In this document: positions 53,404-61,590 of the stretch, one piece after another | How the letters are laid out: the number at the start of each line of letters is the position of its first letter | Position numbering within the stretch: the first letter of the stretch is position 1 | NCBI GenBank assembly: GCA_900177435.1 | Contig: FXAI01000012.1 | Coordinates: forward strand, 1-64,000 | Source: Alteromonadaceae bacterium Bs31 | GTDB lineage: Bacteria > Pseudomonadota > Gammaproteobacteria > Pseudomonadales > Cellvibrionaceae | DNA: 64,000 nucleotides | Direction: 5' to 3' | Made by a program: the position numbers and the translations under genes | Notes under the pieces: generated by a model | Told to the model about the DNA's origin: nothing | What the model saw: only the letters and a program-made list of their open reading frames with translations | The model's database searches: none

Positions 53404-54804
53404 GTGACAATAAAACAGTGGGTTAATCTCGAAAAAGACGACGAGTATGCTAAGGACAGTGATATCGGCAGTAAAGATCGCTGTGGCAAGTTAACGATAA
53501 AAGTTAAATTCGACAACGATAAAGCCCCCGTTGATTTTAAGTCGAAAATTACGCCTATTGGCAGCAAGAATGTGACTTATACCGCCAAAGAGGAAGGAAG
53601 AAACCCCAAATTCAAGCTGGAACATAACTGCTCCGGTTTTTGTTCAGAAAAAGAATACGTATTTGATGAAAGTATTCAACTACCTGCCGCCGGTGGCAAT
53701 AAATATAAAATAGAAGCAAAAGATTCCGACGGCAAAACTGTAAACTCGGTGGAGGTGGAAACCTGGCGCAAGTTGTATTACCAGGTAATGTGCATGGACG
53801 ATGGCACAAACAAAGTGCCTGCAAGTGCCTTGGGGAAAATGGAGGCGCACGCCAAAGCTTATTTTATTGCTTTGCAGAAAGTAGGCAGCACTAAAAAAGT
53901 GCCGTATCGGAAAACCATTGGCATGCATGGCAGTGGCAATATAGGTTCATTTGGCTCGGATGTAAAAAAAGCATTTTCACTTTCGGCAGCTCACAAAAAG
54001 GTGGGTATTGCAGCGGTTTTTTCGGAATATATAGCTACTATGGGTAGCTTGGAGTTTCGTAAATCCTACGCAGCTGGTGGTGCAGACCCCAAAGTGGTAA
54101 TAAGCGCAACAGACGTAACGCTTATTTTCGATCAGTTTTTATGGTTTGGGCTGGACGATGCCGATGATAAAGCAAAAAAATGGTTTAACAACTGCATGAT
54201 CGGCCTGCAAGACCCCAAAACCAAGAGCACGCAATCCCACACGGTTGCCGATGCAGATGTCAGCATAACCGGCACGAAATTACGTACCTTTGGCGGTTTC
54301 CATCAAATTAAGATTAAACGGAACGCTAAAATGGATAAGCTGTTGAACGCTAAAAAGGGTCAGCTTATGTTTTATGCCAAAGTGAATATTGCCAGTGGCT
54401 GGACCAATGGGTTTAGCTGGAATCCTGGCGGAGTTGACTTGATAACCTGTGCCCGACGGGTGGTTTGGGACAACATGCCGGCAAATACAAGCGAGTACAC
54501 ATGGAACCATGAAGTTGGCCATCGTTTCGGCATGGTGGCTTACGGAAATAAAACCAGTATTTCTGGAGCGAAAAAGTTACCCGATGGCCCTCCAACACTG
54601 TACGGAGAAAATAGAGGTGTGAATGATAAAAATCACGCTGGCCCACACTGTGAAAAAGGCGCAAGTTACAATGCGGGCACCAAAATCTGGAGTGGAGCAC
54701 CGGGCTGTGTAATGTTCGGAGCAAATGGTATTGGTGCCAAGCACGCGCCCAACGACTATTGCAGTGCTTGCCAGCCCATCGTCAAAAAACTTGACCTTTC
54801 TTAA
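53404..54804 (+). CDS. Putative type VI effector with HEVGH metallopeptidase motif
   Basis: The protein is 466 residues and starts with GTG, 11 bp after the PAAR-like gene. The N-terminal part (about 1-120) is beta-rich and Ig-like, with FCSEKEYVFDESIQLPAAGG. The C-terminal part contains WNHEVGHRFGMV, where HEVGH at 369-373 fits the zinc-binding HExxH motif with the Gly of the HExxHxxG pattern; a third ligand may be one of the histidines in NHAGPHC. Position after DUF4150 and before a lipoprotein gene suggests a secreted peptidase acting in the target periplasm. No signal peptide is present, as expected for type VI cargo. The substrate is unknown. Confidence 0.8.
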   Translation: MTIKQWVNLEKDDEYAKDSDIGSKDRCGKLTIKVKFDNDKAPVDFKSKITPIGSKNVTYTAKEEGRNPKFKLEHNCSGFCSEKEYVFDESIQLPAAGGNKYKIEAKDSDGKTVNSVEVETWRKLYYQVMCMDDGTNKVPASALGKMEAHAKAYFIALQKVGSTKKVPYRKTIGMHGSGNIGSFGSDVKKAFSLSAAHKKVGIAAVFSEYIATMGSLEFRKSYAAGGADPKVVISATDVTLIFDQFLWFGLDDADDKAKKWFNNCMIGLQDPKTKSTQSHTVADADVSITGTKLRTFGGFHQIKIKRNAKMDKLLNAKKGQLMFYAKVNIASGWTNGFSWNPGGVDLITCARRVVWDNMPANTSEYTWNHEVGHRFGMVAYGNKTSISGAKKLPDGPPTLYGENRGVNDKNHAGPHCEKGASYNAGTKIWSGAPGCVMFGANGIGAKHAPNDYCSACQPIVKKLDLS

Positions 54805-55434
54805 GTGAGAACTGTGATCCGCAACAGCCTGCTTATTGCCCTTTGTAGCCTGATTGCAGGTTGCGCGAATTCGATTGGTGAAAATACCATGTCTAGCAAT
54901 GATTACGAACTTCCCCAAAACTGTGACTTTAATGAAGCTGAGAATAACTCTACATCTGAGTTTGCCTGTACGCCAAAATTACTGGACCCTTTGTTCAGCG
55001 ACTTTAGAGGCATAATTATTAATGCGCCTGCACTCAGCGAATGGCCAGCTAATGAAGACCCAAAGCAAATGCTGGTAACGCCAAATGGAAACAGCAGCGG
55101 GCCATTTAAGGCGATGATTTCAGGTTACTTTATATTGGATGTTGCCACGGGTGAAAATGCCATGGATCTTGCAGAGCGGGTAATTCTTGTTGCGGTTAAT
55201 CAGCAAACAGCCGAGTCCTACAGCGGCAAAATGGAAAATATTGGTTTTCGCGAATCCCCTATGGCGGGCTTGCCTATAAGCGCGGAGAACACCGTGGAAA
55301 CAGTCTCTTCCAGCTTTAATATCGATTTATACCAAAATCTCAACATTCCAATTGCGGCAGCTACTTACAGTGTTTACGCTACTGTGGATGAGTACAAATC
55401 CAATACCATGGTGGTGGAAATCGCCCTTCAATAA
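54805..55434 (+). CDS. Lipoprotein, likely immunity protein for the metallopeptidase
   Basis: The protein is 209 residues. The GTG start directly follows the effector's TAA stop, so the two are coupled. The lipobox LIAGC gives a lipidated Cys20, with +2 Ala, so it is probably sorted to the outer membrane facing the periplasm. Two Cys early in the mature part (QNCDFNE, FACTPK) may pair. The rest is beta-rich (FKAMISGYFILDVATG, VYATVDEYK) and not assigned to a family. Placement between effector and the small gene at 55451 supports an immunity role; it was not recognised by sequence. Confidence 0.75.
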   Translation: MRTVIRNSLLIALCSLIAGCANSIGENTMSSNDYELPQNCDFNEAENNSTSEFACTPKLLDPLFSDFRGIIINAPALSEWPANEDPKQMLVTPNGNSSGPFKAMISGYFILDVATGENAMDLAERVILVAVNQQTAESYSGKMENIGFRESPMAGLPISAENTVETVSSSFNIDLYQNLNIPIAAATYSVYATVDEYKSNTMVVEIALQ

Positions 55435-55450
55435 ATTATCCTGTTAAATT

Positions 55451-55819
55451 ATGCCTGAAACGACAGAAAAACCGCTAATAGAAATTAAGCTACAAGCGTC
55501 TCCCAACGGGCAGCCGCTAGTTAGTGGCAAGTTTACAATTGAATACGGTAAAAACGGGCTTAATGTTGAGGGAGCGCAAGCCTTAAAGCATATTGTGGTG
55601 GCTATTACGGAGAGGGGGTCGCACCAGGTATTTGCACCTTTTAAAGATGTAGCGGTTTTTCCCGACGATGTTAAGTATACGGGTAAGGGCTGCACAGGTT
55701 TTTTTAATGTGAATATTTTCGAACATTCACAATTGGTTCATCCTGCGGATTATTTTGTATGCTGTTCCTTGGGCACATTGGTATCGAATGTACTGAAAGT
55801 AGCCAAGCCACTAAAATAA
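55451..55819 (+). CDS. Small protein of unknown function in the type VI cargo module
   Basis: The protein is 122 residues, no signal peptide. It looks like a compact beta-rich fold (LIEIKLQASPNGQPLVSGKF, HQVFAPFKDVAVFP) with two Cys in FVCCSLG. I do not recognise it. It starts 16 bp after the lipoprotein on the same strand. It may be an accessory or a second immunity factor, but nothing in the sequence decides it. Confidence 0.6.
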   Translation: MPETTEKPLIEIKLQASPNGQPLVSGKFTIEYGKNGLNVEGAQALKHIVVAITERGSHQVFAPFKDVAVFPDDVKYTGKGCTGFFNVNIFEHSQLVHPADYFVCCSLGTLVSNVLKVAKPLK

Positions 55820-55948
55820 AACGAATACTTTGGCTGTAAAATTGTTTGTGGTTTTACATATTCATTTTTCTTACACAAAAAAGCCATAATACGCGCTATT
55901 TTTCTTTGTACAATTTAGAAAATGTTAGCCACCTCAAAGGAAAGAGTT

Positions 55949-56524
55949 ATGTCTAAAACCGGAAGCCTCTTCATTATTCTGTTAATGGTTTTTACCGTTT
56001 TCGCAAATGCAAAAACGCCGGAAAAGCCCCGGTCGTATGAGTATATTCATGAAGTGGACACAATAAAGCTCACAAAACTGGTTGAATTGGCACAAAAAAA
56101 TATTGATACCCCGATAATTATTCACTCTTACGCGCGTGCTCAGGTTGTGGCAAGTTCCCTCGCGGCAGAACAACTGGATTTTCATCACTTCGGTCAAATA
56201 TTGGATGCCAATCTAATGACTGTTATAAAAATCGATGATTATTTGCTTGTGCTTCCGTTTAAAACTGTTCGCTCCTCGCATACCCCATATATTGATTTTA
56301 GGGAAGATGCGCCTTTTAAAGACTGGCAGTGGGTGACTACGGCATTCACACCAAAGAGCAACACCGGCGTGGCCAAGGTTTTGCCTGTATTAAGGCCGCT
56401 AGTACCACAGCATGGCCATTTGGCGGCGTATGATCCAACAGGCACTATCACTATTACTGCGCCATACGGCATTGTAAAACGCATTTACAAGGTGATGAAT
56501 GCCATTTATGCCAACGCACCATAG
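55949..56524 (+). CDS. Orphan exported protein resembling the N-domains of secretin GspD
   Basis: The protein is 191 residues from the ATG at 55949, preceded by AAAGGAAAGAG. It has a signal peptide (LFIILLMVFTVFANA). The C-terminal part reads KVLPVLRPLVPQHGHLAAYD with GTITITAP and IVKRIYKVMNAI, matching the N1 subdomain of type II secretin GspD (PLVPQ.GHLAAYP...), preceded by an N0-like region. The pore-forming secretin domain is absent and the frame simply ends. It could be a periplasmic adaptor, or an immunity-like mimic of GspD. It is in the same orientation as the type VI cargo genes and converges on DUF2169. Confidence 0.7.
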   Translation: MSKTGSLFIILLMVFTVFANAKTPEKPRSYEYIHEVDTIKLTKLVELAQKNIDTPIIIHSYARAQVVASSLAAEQLDFHHFGQILDANLMTVIKIDDYLLVLPFKTVRSSHTPYIDFREDAPFKDWQWVTTAFTPKSNTGVAKVLPVLRPLVPQHGHLAAYDPTGTITITAPYGIVKRIYKVMNAIYANAP

Positions 56525-56542
56525 GGCAATAAAATCACTACA

Positions 56543-56569
56543 ATAACGCCAGCTTGAGGCTGGTGTTAT
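56543..56569. terminator. Candidate hairpin between convergent genes
   Basis: ATAACGCCAGC and GCTGGTGTTAT pair over 11 bp (one G-U) around TTGAG, between the GspD-like gene and DUF2169. There is no T run, so this is weak. Confidence 0.35.
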
Positions 56570-57573
56570 ACGTATACAGCTTTAATTTCCATCCATTTAA
56601 TATAAAGAAAGTTCTGCGCACAAGGAAAGCAAGCACGCCAGTTTATGATTACCTGCCGTTTATTGCTGAGTATGGTAAGGGTATCCAATTTAGAACGCGC
56701 TTCCAGCACTTCATTTTTCATGCAATATTTTATTTTCATATTCCAGTTAGGCAGGGTAAAACTTAGCGCGCCTTCCGGGCTGAAGCCTTGCATGTTTACA
56801 GGCTCTCCGCCTTTTAACATGGGCAGTATAAATTCTGGCAGGGCAGCGTTGTAAAATCGTATGTCGAAATCTTTTGGCAGCAATGGCATACGCTGGGCTT
56901 GCCATTGCTCATCACAGTTGCCAGCCAGCTGAGATCTCGGCAGCCAGTTTTTGTTTAGAAAGGCCGGGCAGTATGGCAGCGGCTTTTGTTCTGGCGTGCT
57001 GATTAAGCGTTCTGGGCTTTCCAAATTGGGAAGGGCTACACCTTCTATATTGGTATTTTTGCTGATAAAGCCTTTGCCAACAGGGTTGTATGCATAGCTT
57101 TCTGGAGCAGCTTCTTCATTTTCCGTAGCGCTACCACCATAAGCATTTTGCAGTATAAGTGGCATTCGGCTAAATGCTTGAGGCTGGCTGGCTTGGTAGC
57201 GCAAACCTTCTTTCTGCCAGTAGCGGTCGCCACTGGCTCTAATTACACGGTGATGCTGGCCTATCTCCATACAGGCATCGAATTGTAAGCAGGGCTTTTC
57301 ATTAGGGCTGACAATATCACCAAGTACAAAGACGTCCGTTGCTGTTTTGATGGGGCAGTAATCTGATTCCCGCAACAAGCTGGCGTTACCGGGTTGTTCT
57401 GTATATTGATCCGTCTCCCGTAAGGGTTCTTGCTTGTCTGCAAGCTTTAGGGTGCCGTCGGCGGTGATGTCGAAGCTGCCCTTAACAATCACGCTCACAA
57501 AATTTTGATCGCAATGGTCCGTGTAGGGCAAGACGGCGTGAACAAGCGGTGTTTTATTTTTTACTAACAACAT
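56566..57573 (-). CDS. DUF2169 type VI effector adaptor
   Basis: The protein is 335 residues, cytoplasmic. It begins with PLVHAVLPYTDHCDQNFVSV and VIVKGSFDI, the usual opening of DUF2169 proteins, and contains LILQNAYGGSATENEEAA and the FLNKNWLPRSQLAGN stretch. These proteins bind effectors and hand them to the PAAR-like/VgrG tip. It is transcribed toward the cargo genes from the opposite strand, which keeps the cluster together without an operon. It starts 22 bp after the gltX stop; a shared transcript with gltX is possible. Together with DUF4150 at 52910 it supports the type VI reading. Confidence 0.88.
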   Translation of the reverse strand: MLLVKNKTPLVHAVLPYTDHCDQNFVSVIVKGSFDITADGTLKLADKQEPLRETDQYTEQPGNASLLRESDYCPIKTATDVFVLGDIVSPNEKPCLQFDACMEIGQHHRVIRASGDRYWQKEGLRYQASQPQAFSRMPLILQNAYGGSATENEEAAPESYAYNPVGKGFISKNTNIEGVALPNLESPERLISTPEQKPLPYCPAFLNKNWLPRSQLAGNCDEQWQAQRMPLLPKDFDIRFYNAALPEFILPMLKGGEPVNMQGFSPEGALSFTLPNWNMKIKYCMKNEVLEARSKLDTLTILSNKRQVIINWRACFPCAQNFLYIKWMEIKAVYV

Positions 57574-57595
57574 TTGTCACGCCCACTTTTCTAAA

Positions 57596-59098
57596 TTATT
57601 GATTGCCGGGCATGTTTTGAAGTTGCGCAAACTCCTTCTCATAGCGCTTAAGCACTTTTTTACCCGCACCACCCAGAGTTTCCACCGCTTCGCGCAGCCT
57701 GGCTCGGCTCATGTCCGGGCCTAACAACACCATGGCGTCCATTACGGAGAAGCTGGAGGTGGAGCCGGAGATGGCGACGAAGATGGGGGCGAGGAAGTCT
57801 TTCATTTTGTGGCCAGTGGCGTCTGCCAGGGCTTTAAGTTCGGCAAATATCTCGTCCCGTTGCCATTCTCGCAGCGCTTCCATTTTCCATAGGGCAAATT
57901 GCAGGATTTTCTTCTGGTCTTCAAGTTCCAGCTTGTTGTTGGCGTAGTCTGCTTCGCTTACCGCCAGTTTACCGGCAGCGAGAAAGGCAACCAGTGGAAT
58001 AAAGTCACTGAGTACTTCCATGCGCTGTTTTACCTGGGGAATAACTGCCATGAGGTTGTCTTCGTTGAGCAACCATTCTTGCAGGCGGCCGGCCAATTGT
58101 CGGTCGTTGTTGTCTTCGCGTATCCACATGCCATCGAGCCAGCGCAATTTTTCCACATCAAATATTGGCCCGCCCAGGGATACACGGGAGATATCAAAGT
58201 GGTTAAGCATTTCCTGCAGGCTGAATTTTTCGCTTTCGTCGGGCATGGACCAACCCATGCGCCCCAGGTAGTTCACCAGCGCCTCTGGCAAGAAGCCCAT
58301 GCGCTTGTAGTAGAGAATACTGGTGGGGTTTTTACGTTTACTGAGTTTGGTTTTGTCCGGGTTGCGCAACAAAGGCAGGTGGCAGAATACCGGCGCTTGC
58401 CAGCCAAAGTATTTGTACAGCAGGAGATGTTTGGGTGCCGAGTTAATCCACTCTTCGCCGCGAATAACATGAGTGATGCCCATTAGGTGGTCATCCACCA
58501 CGTTGGCAAGGTGGTAAGTGGGCATGCCATCGGATTTAAGCAGGATTTGCGCGTCTACCAGGTTCCAGTCCAAATCCATATTTCCGCGCAGCAGGTCTTC
58601 TACCGCACAGCTGCCCTCTTCTTCCGGCACTATCATGCGCACCACGTAGGGCATTCCCTGCGCTTCACGCTTGGCCTGTTCTTCTTCATCCAGCTTTAAA
58701 TCGGAGGGTTTAAGTGCTGTATTAATGCCCGCCTCACGCCGCTTAACGCGCATTTCGTCCAGCTCTTCGGCGGTGCGATAGCACTTAAAGGCGTGCCCTG
58801 CATCCAGTAGTTGCTGAACATGTTCTATGTAGATGTCTTTGCGCTCACTCTGACGATAGGGGCCGTGCTTGCCACCTACGTCTGGGCCTTCGTCCCACTC
58901 AAGCCCTAGCCAACGGAGAGAATCGAGAATAGCTTGCTCGGATTCCGGAGTGGAACGGCTTTGATCGGTATCCTCAATTCGCAATACAAACTGGCCGCCA
59001 TGTTTTTTGGCGAAGCAAAGATTAAAGAGTGCGATGTAGGCTGTGCCCACATGAGGGTCTCCGGTGGGAGAAGGTGCAATACGGGTTCTTACAGACAT
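57596..59098 (-). CDS. gltX: Glutamyl-tRNA synthetase
   Basis: The protein is 500 residues from the ATG at 59098 ([20 protein letters not shown]); the longer frame from 59116 adds six residues. It charges tRNA-Glu. The HIGH motif is PHVG in [14 protein letters not shown] and the KMSKS motif is KLSKRKNP. The anticodon-binding half with [14 protein letters not shown]-type text follows. It resembles the discriminating enzymes. A core gene on the edge of the accessory region, with a DUF2169 gene 22 bp downstream on the same strand. Confidence 0.95.
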   Translation of the reverse strand: MSVRTRIAPSPTGDPHVGTAYIALFNLCFAKKHGGQFVLRIEDTDQSRSTPESEQAILDSLRWLGLEWDEGPDVGGKHGPYRQSERKDIYIEHVQQLLDAGHAFKCYRTAEELDEMRVKRREAGINTALKPSDLKLDEEEQAKREAQGMPYVVRMIVPEEEGSCAVEDLLRGNMDLDWNLVDAQILLKSDGMPTYHLANVVDDHLMGITHVIRGEEWINSAPKHLLLYKYFGWQAPVFCHLPLLRNPDKTKLSKRKNPTSILYYKRMGFLPEALVNYLGRMGWSMPDESEKFSLQEMLNHFDISRVSLGGPIFDVEKLRWLDGMWIREDNNDRQLAGRLQEWLLNEDNLMAVIPQVKQRMEVLSDFIPLVAFLAAGKLAVSEADYANNKLELEDQKKILQFALWKMEALREWQRDEIFAELKALADATGHKMKDFLAPIFVAISGSTSSFSVMDAMVLLGPDMSRARLREAVETLGGAGKKVLKRYEKEFAQLQNMPGNQ

Positions 59099-59318
59099 GT
59101 TTTTCTCGTGGACCATTTAAAAAGTGTGGCGATTATACCGCTGTATATAGATTCCCGCAGGCGCTTTTTAGACCATGCGCCAACAAACTGAAATGACCAG
59201 CTTCTTATGGCTTTATGGCCTTTTAGCTGGAGGGTTTGCCATAACGCGGTGATTTCTTGGTTGTAGCAAGTTCAAGCATGTAAAATAATCATTAAGACAC
59301 GTGAATGATGGAGCCCCC

Positions 59319-59891
59319 ATGAACAATACGATAAGCGATTTTCTTTTAAACAGACGCTCTGTAAGCGCGAAAGACCTTATCGAGCCTGGGCCTACAAAAG
59401 AGCAATTGGACACAATTTTGCGGGCCGCCCACAGAGTGCCTGATCATGGAAAAATTGGTCCTTGGCGCTTTGTGATTTTTCAGGGGGAGGCTCGCGAGCG
59501 CTTTGGCGCAGTTTTGTGTGAGTGTTTTTCCGAGCAAAACCCAGAAGCCTCCAGCAAGCTTTTGGCCTTTGAACAAAATCGTTTCTTGCGTGCTCCTCTC
59601 GTTATTGCGGTAGTAAGCTCGCCAGTCAGCCACGCCAAAGTACCCGAGTGGGAACAGGTGCTTTCCGCGGGCGCTGCCTGTCAAAATATTTTACTTGCGG
59701 CTCACTCTTTGGGTTTTGGCGCGCAATGGTTAACAGAGTGGTATGCCTTTGATAAGGGGGTCGCGAAACATCTAAGGCTGACTTCCGACGAAAAAATTGC
59801 CGGTTTTATTTATATTGGCAGTTATAAGGAAAAGCCAGATGAGCGTATTCGACCAGATTTAAATGAGCGAATACAGCACTACCACGAATAG
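59319..59891 (+). CDS. Nitroreductase-family flavoprotein, YdjA-like
   Basis: The protein is 190 residues from the ATG at 59319 (MNNTISDFLLNRRSVSAKDL). FMN-binding segments: RRSVSAKDL and RVPDHGKIGPWRFVIF near the start, and SLGFGAQWLTEWYAFD. The short length and the lack of a long insertion fit the YdjA type. It should reduce nitro-aromatics or quinones with NAD(P)H in the cytoplasm. It is divergent from gltX with 220 bp between the starts. Confidence 0.9.
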   Translation: MNNTISDFLLNRRSVSAKDLIEPGPTKEQLDTILRAAHRVPDHGKIGPWRFVIFQGEARERFGAVLCECFSEQNPEASSKLLAFEQNRFLRAPLVIAVVSSPVSHAKVPEWEQVLSAGAACQNILLAAHSLGFGAQWLTEWYAFDKGVAKHLRLTSDEKIAGFIYIGSYKEKPDERIRPDLNERIQHYHE

Positions 59892-59965
59892 GCCTGTGTG
59901 AATTTAAGCACCCTGCCCTCGGCCTGGCTTAGCTATTTCACAGCTATGTGATTTGGCGTATGCAT

Positions 59966-60140
59966 GCGTTCGCGGGGTGAGCTCATGGCGGAAGTGCAGA
60001 AAATGCACTCGCTACAGGGATGTAGCTATTAGAGCAATGCACGGAGCAATTGCCGGGTAGCAATTTTCTGCCCGTACATCCTGTACATACACTGCTCTCG
60101 CCATCCGTGGCTTCGCAGTGAATTTGAGCGCGCCGCTCCT
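59966..60140. repeat. Large intergenic repeat, copy A
   Basis: It begins GCGTTCGCGGGGTGAGCTCA and ends AATTTGAGCGCGCCGCTCCT. It is nearly identical to copy B at 60243-60421. It holds the hairpin GCTACA-GGGA-TGTAGC (60011-60026) and a GTACATCCTGTAC motif. The text after the hairpin recurs near 3245. The 825-bp gap from 59892 to 60716 has no supported gene; open frames there lie within the repeats. Confidence 0.8.
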
Positions 60141-60242
60141 CGGCAAGATGCTCCTGCCCTGCTCTACTACATCACATCCCTGTGATTATGCGCATCCATG
60201 CGCCCGCGACATACGACCGCCATGGCACCCAAAGCACTCACT

Positions 60243-60421
60243 GCGTTCGCGGGGCGAGCTCATGGCGGAAGTGCAGGAAATGCATTCGCTACAGGGATGT
60301 AGCTATTAGAGCAATGCACGGAGCAATTGCCGGGGAGCAATTTTCTGCCCGTACATCCTGTACATACACTGCTCTCGCCATAATTATGCCTTATCGTAGT
60401 GAATTTGAGCGCGCCGCTCCT
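60243..60421. repeat. Large intergenic repeat, copy B
   Basis: About 179 bp, in the same orientation as copy A with an offset of 277-281 bp and few differences, the main one being the segment after CTCGCCAT. It holds the same hairpin (60288-60303). The neighbouring string CATCCATGCGCCCGCGACAT occurs on both sides of copy B (about 60193 and 60425), which points to a composite tandem duplication. Confidence 0.8.
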
Positions 60422-60467
60422 GCGCATCCATGCGCCCGCGACATACCGTACATCCTGTACATAAAAA

Positions 60468-60492
60468 AGGCGGAGCCACTTGGGGTCCGCCT
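60468..60492 (-). terminator. Intrinsic terminator downstream of the VIT1-type transporter
   Basis: On the minus strand AGGCGGA and TCCGCCT enclose a loop and run straight into TTTTTT. It is the first strong terminator after the leftward transporter gene, 225 bp past its stop. Confidence 0.7.
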
Positions 60493-60716
60493 GTAAAAGT
60501 TAGAGAGTCTTTGGGGAGCTAGCAACGTGGGTTCTAGGGGGAGATTATTACCATGAACCGTTGCTTGCAGTAATTTTGAGTACATTTAAGCAGCAAAGTT
60601 CTGACTGATTTGGCTATTTTTTAAAGTATATTTGAATCAAAATATGCTTTAAAAAGAACCGATCGAAGTATTACGGCGTTTTTTCCGCAAGTTCACCGGC
60701 CTGTTTCGCTTGGTAA

Positions 60717-61442
60717 TTACAAAAACAGCACCTCGAAACCAATACCCAGTGCAGCCGTGGCTATCATCGCGGCAGAGCCCCAGAAGCTTACTCTCAGCAC
60801 GCTGGGAAGCACTCTTGCCCCGCCAATCTTTGCTGATACAACACCCAGGCCAGCAAGGCTGAGTAATGACAAGAGGGCCACGAAGATCTCCGTATTCCCT
60901 TCGGGGAATACCAGCAGTGTTATTAAAGGCAATATTGCACCAATGGTAAAAGCGACCGCTGAGCTAAGTGCCGCTTGCAGCGGCCTGGCAGCTGTACGTT
61001 CGATTATGCCCAATTCATCATGAGCGTGTGCAGCCAGAGCATCGTGCCTCATAAGCTGCTCGGCCACCTGCAGAGCCAGGTCATCCTCCAGCCCTCGTGC
61101 AACATATATCTGTGCCAGCTCTTTTCTTTCGTAATCTATATCCCTGTCCAGGTGACGCTTTTCCAACTCTAAATCGGCTCGCTCACTGTCTGCCTGAGAG
61201 CTAACAGAAACATACTCCCCGGCCGCCATGGACATAGCACCAGCCATTAAGCCCGCGCAACCCGCTAACAGTATTTCGCTGCGCCCTGCCCCGGCAGCAG
61301 CGACTCCTATAATTAAGCTGGCGGTGGACACTATACCGTCGTTTGCACCAAGCACCGCCGCACGCAACCAGCCTACGCGGTGGGAAAAGTGCTGATTATG
61401 GAACGCATCAGATTCAAGCAAGTCAGTTCTCCTGAGGAACAT
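60717..61442 (-). CDS. VIT1/CCC1-family iron or manganese transporter
   Basis: The protein is 241 residues with about five hydrophobic helices. Family landmarks: RVGWLRAAVLGANDGIVSTA, then AGAMSMAAGEYVSVSSQ with the metal-handling Met and Glu residues, and a charged metal-binding loop (LEKRHLDRDIDYERKEL through ARGLEDDLA). The second half holds AFTIGAILPLITLL. It moves ferrous iron or manganese out of the cytoplasm, protecting against metal excess. The leading segment before RVGWL is polar and His-rich (HNQHFSH). Single gene. Confidence 0.9.
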   Translation of the reverse strand: MFLRRTDLLESDAFHNQHFSHRVGWLRAAVLGANDGIVSTASLIIGVAAAGAGRSEILLAGCAGLMAGAMSMAAGEYVSVSSQADSERADLELEKRHLDRDIDYERKELAQIYVARGLEDDLALQVAEQLMRHDALAAHAHDELGIIERTAARPLQAALSSAVAFTIGAILPLITLLVFPEGNTEIFVALLSLLSLAGLGVVSAKIGGARVLPSVLRVSFWGSAAMIATAALGIGFEVLFL

Positions 61443-61518
61443 GAACAGTTCTGCTCAAATTATAGGAAAGTAGACCGGTGTATATGGATTACAGTCAAAC
61501 CTGCGCCGTAAATACGAA

Positions 61519-61548
61519 AAAAGCCGCAACCCGGAGGTTGCGGCTTTT
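61519..61548 (-). terminator. Intrinsic terminator of the GH6 gene
   Basis: AAAAGCCGCAAC and GTTGCGGCTTTT are perfect 12-bp arms around CCGGAG, followed on the minus strand by a T run. It lies 42 bp past the GH6 stop. Confidence 0.85.
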
Positions 61549-61590
61549 AAGAACATTCAATGCAGAAACTAAAGCTCTGCAGCTAAATGC

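Noticed and set aside
60118-60585. Several open frames in the repeat-rich gap
   Set aside because: They lie inside repeat copies and have no start signals or recognisable products.
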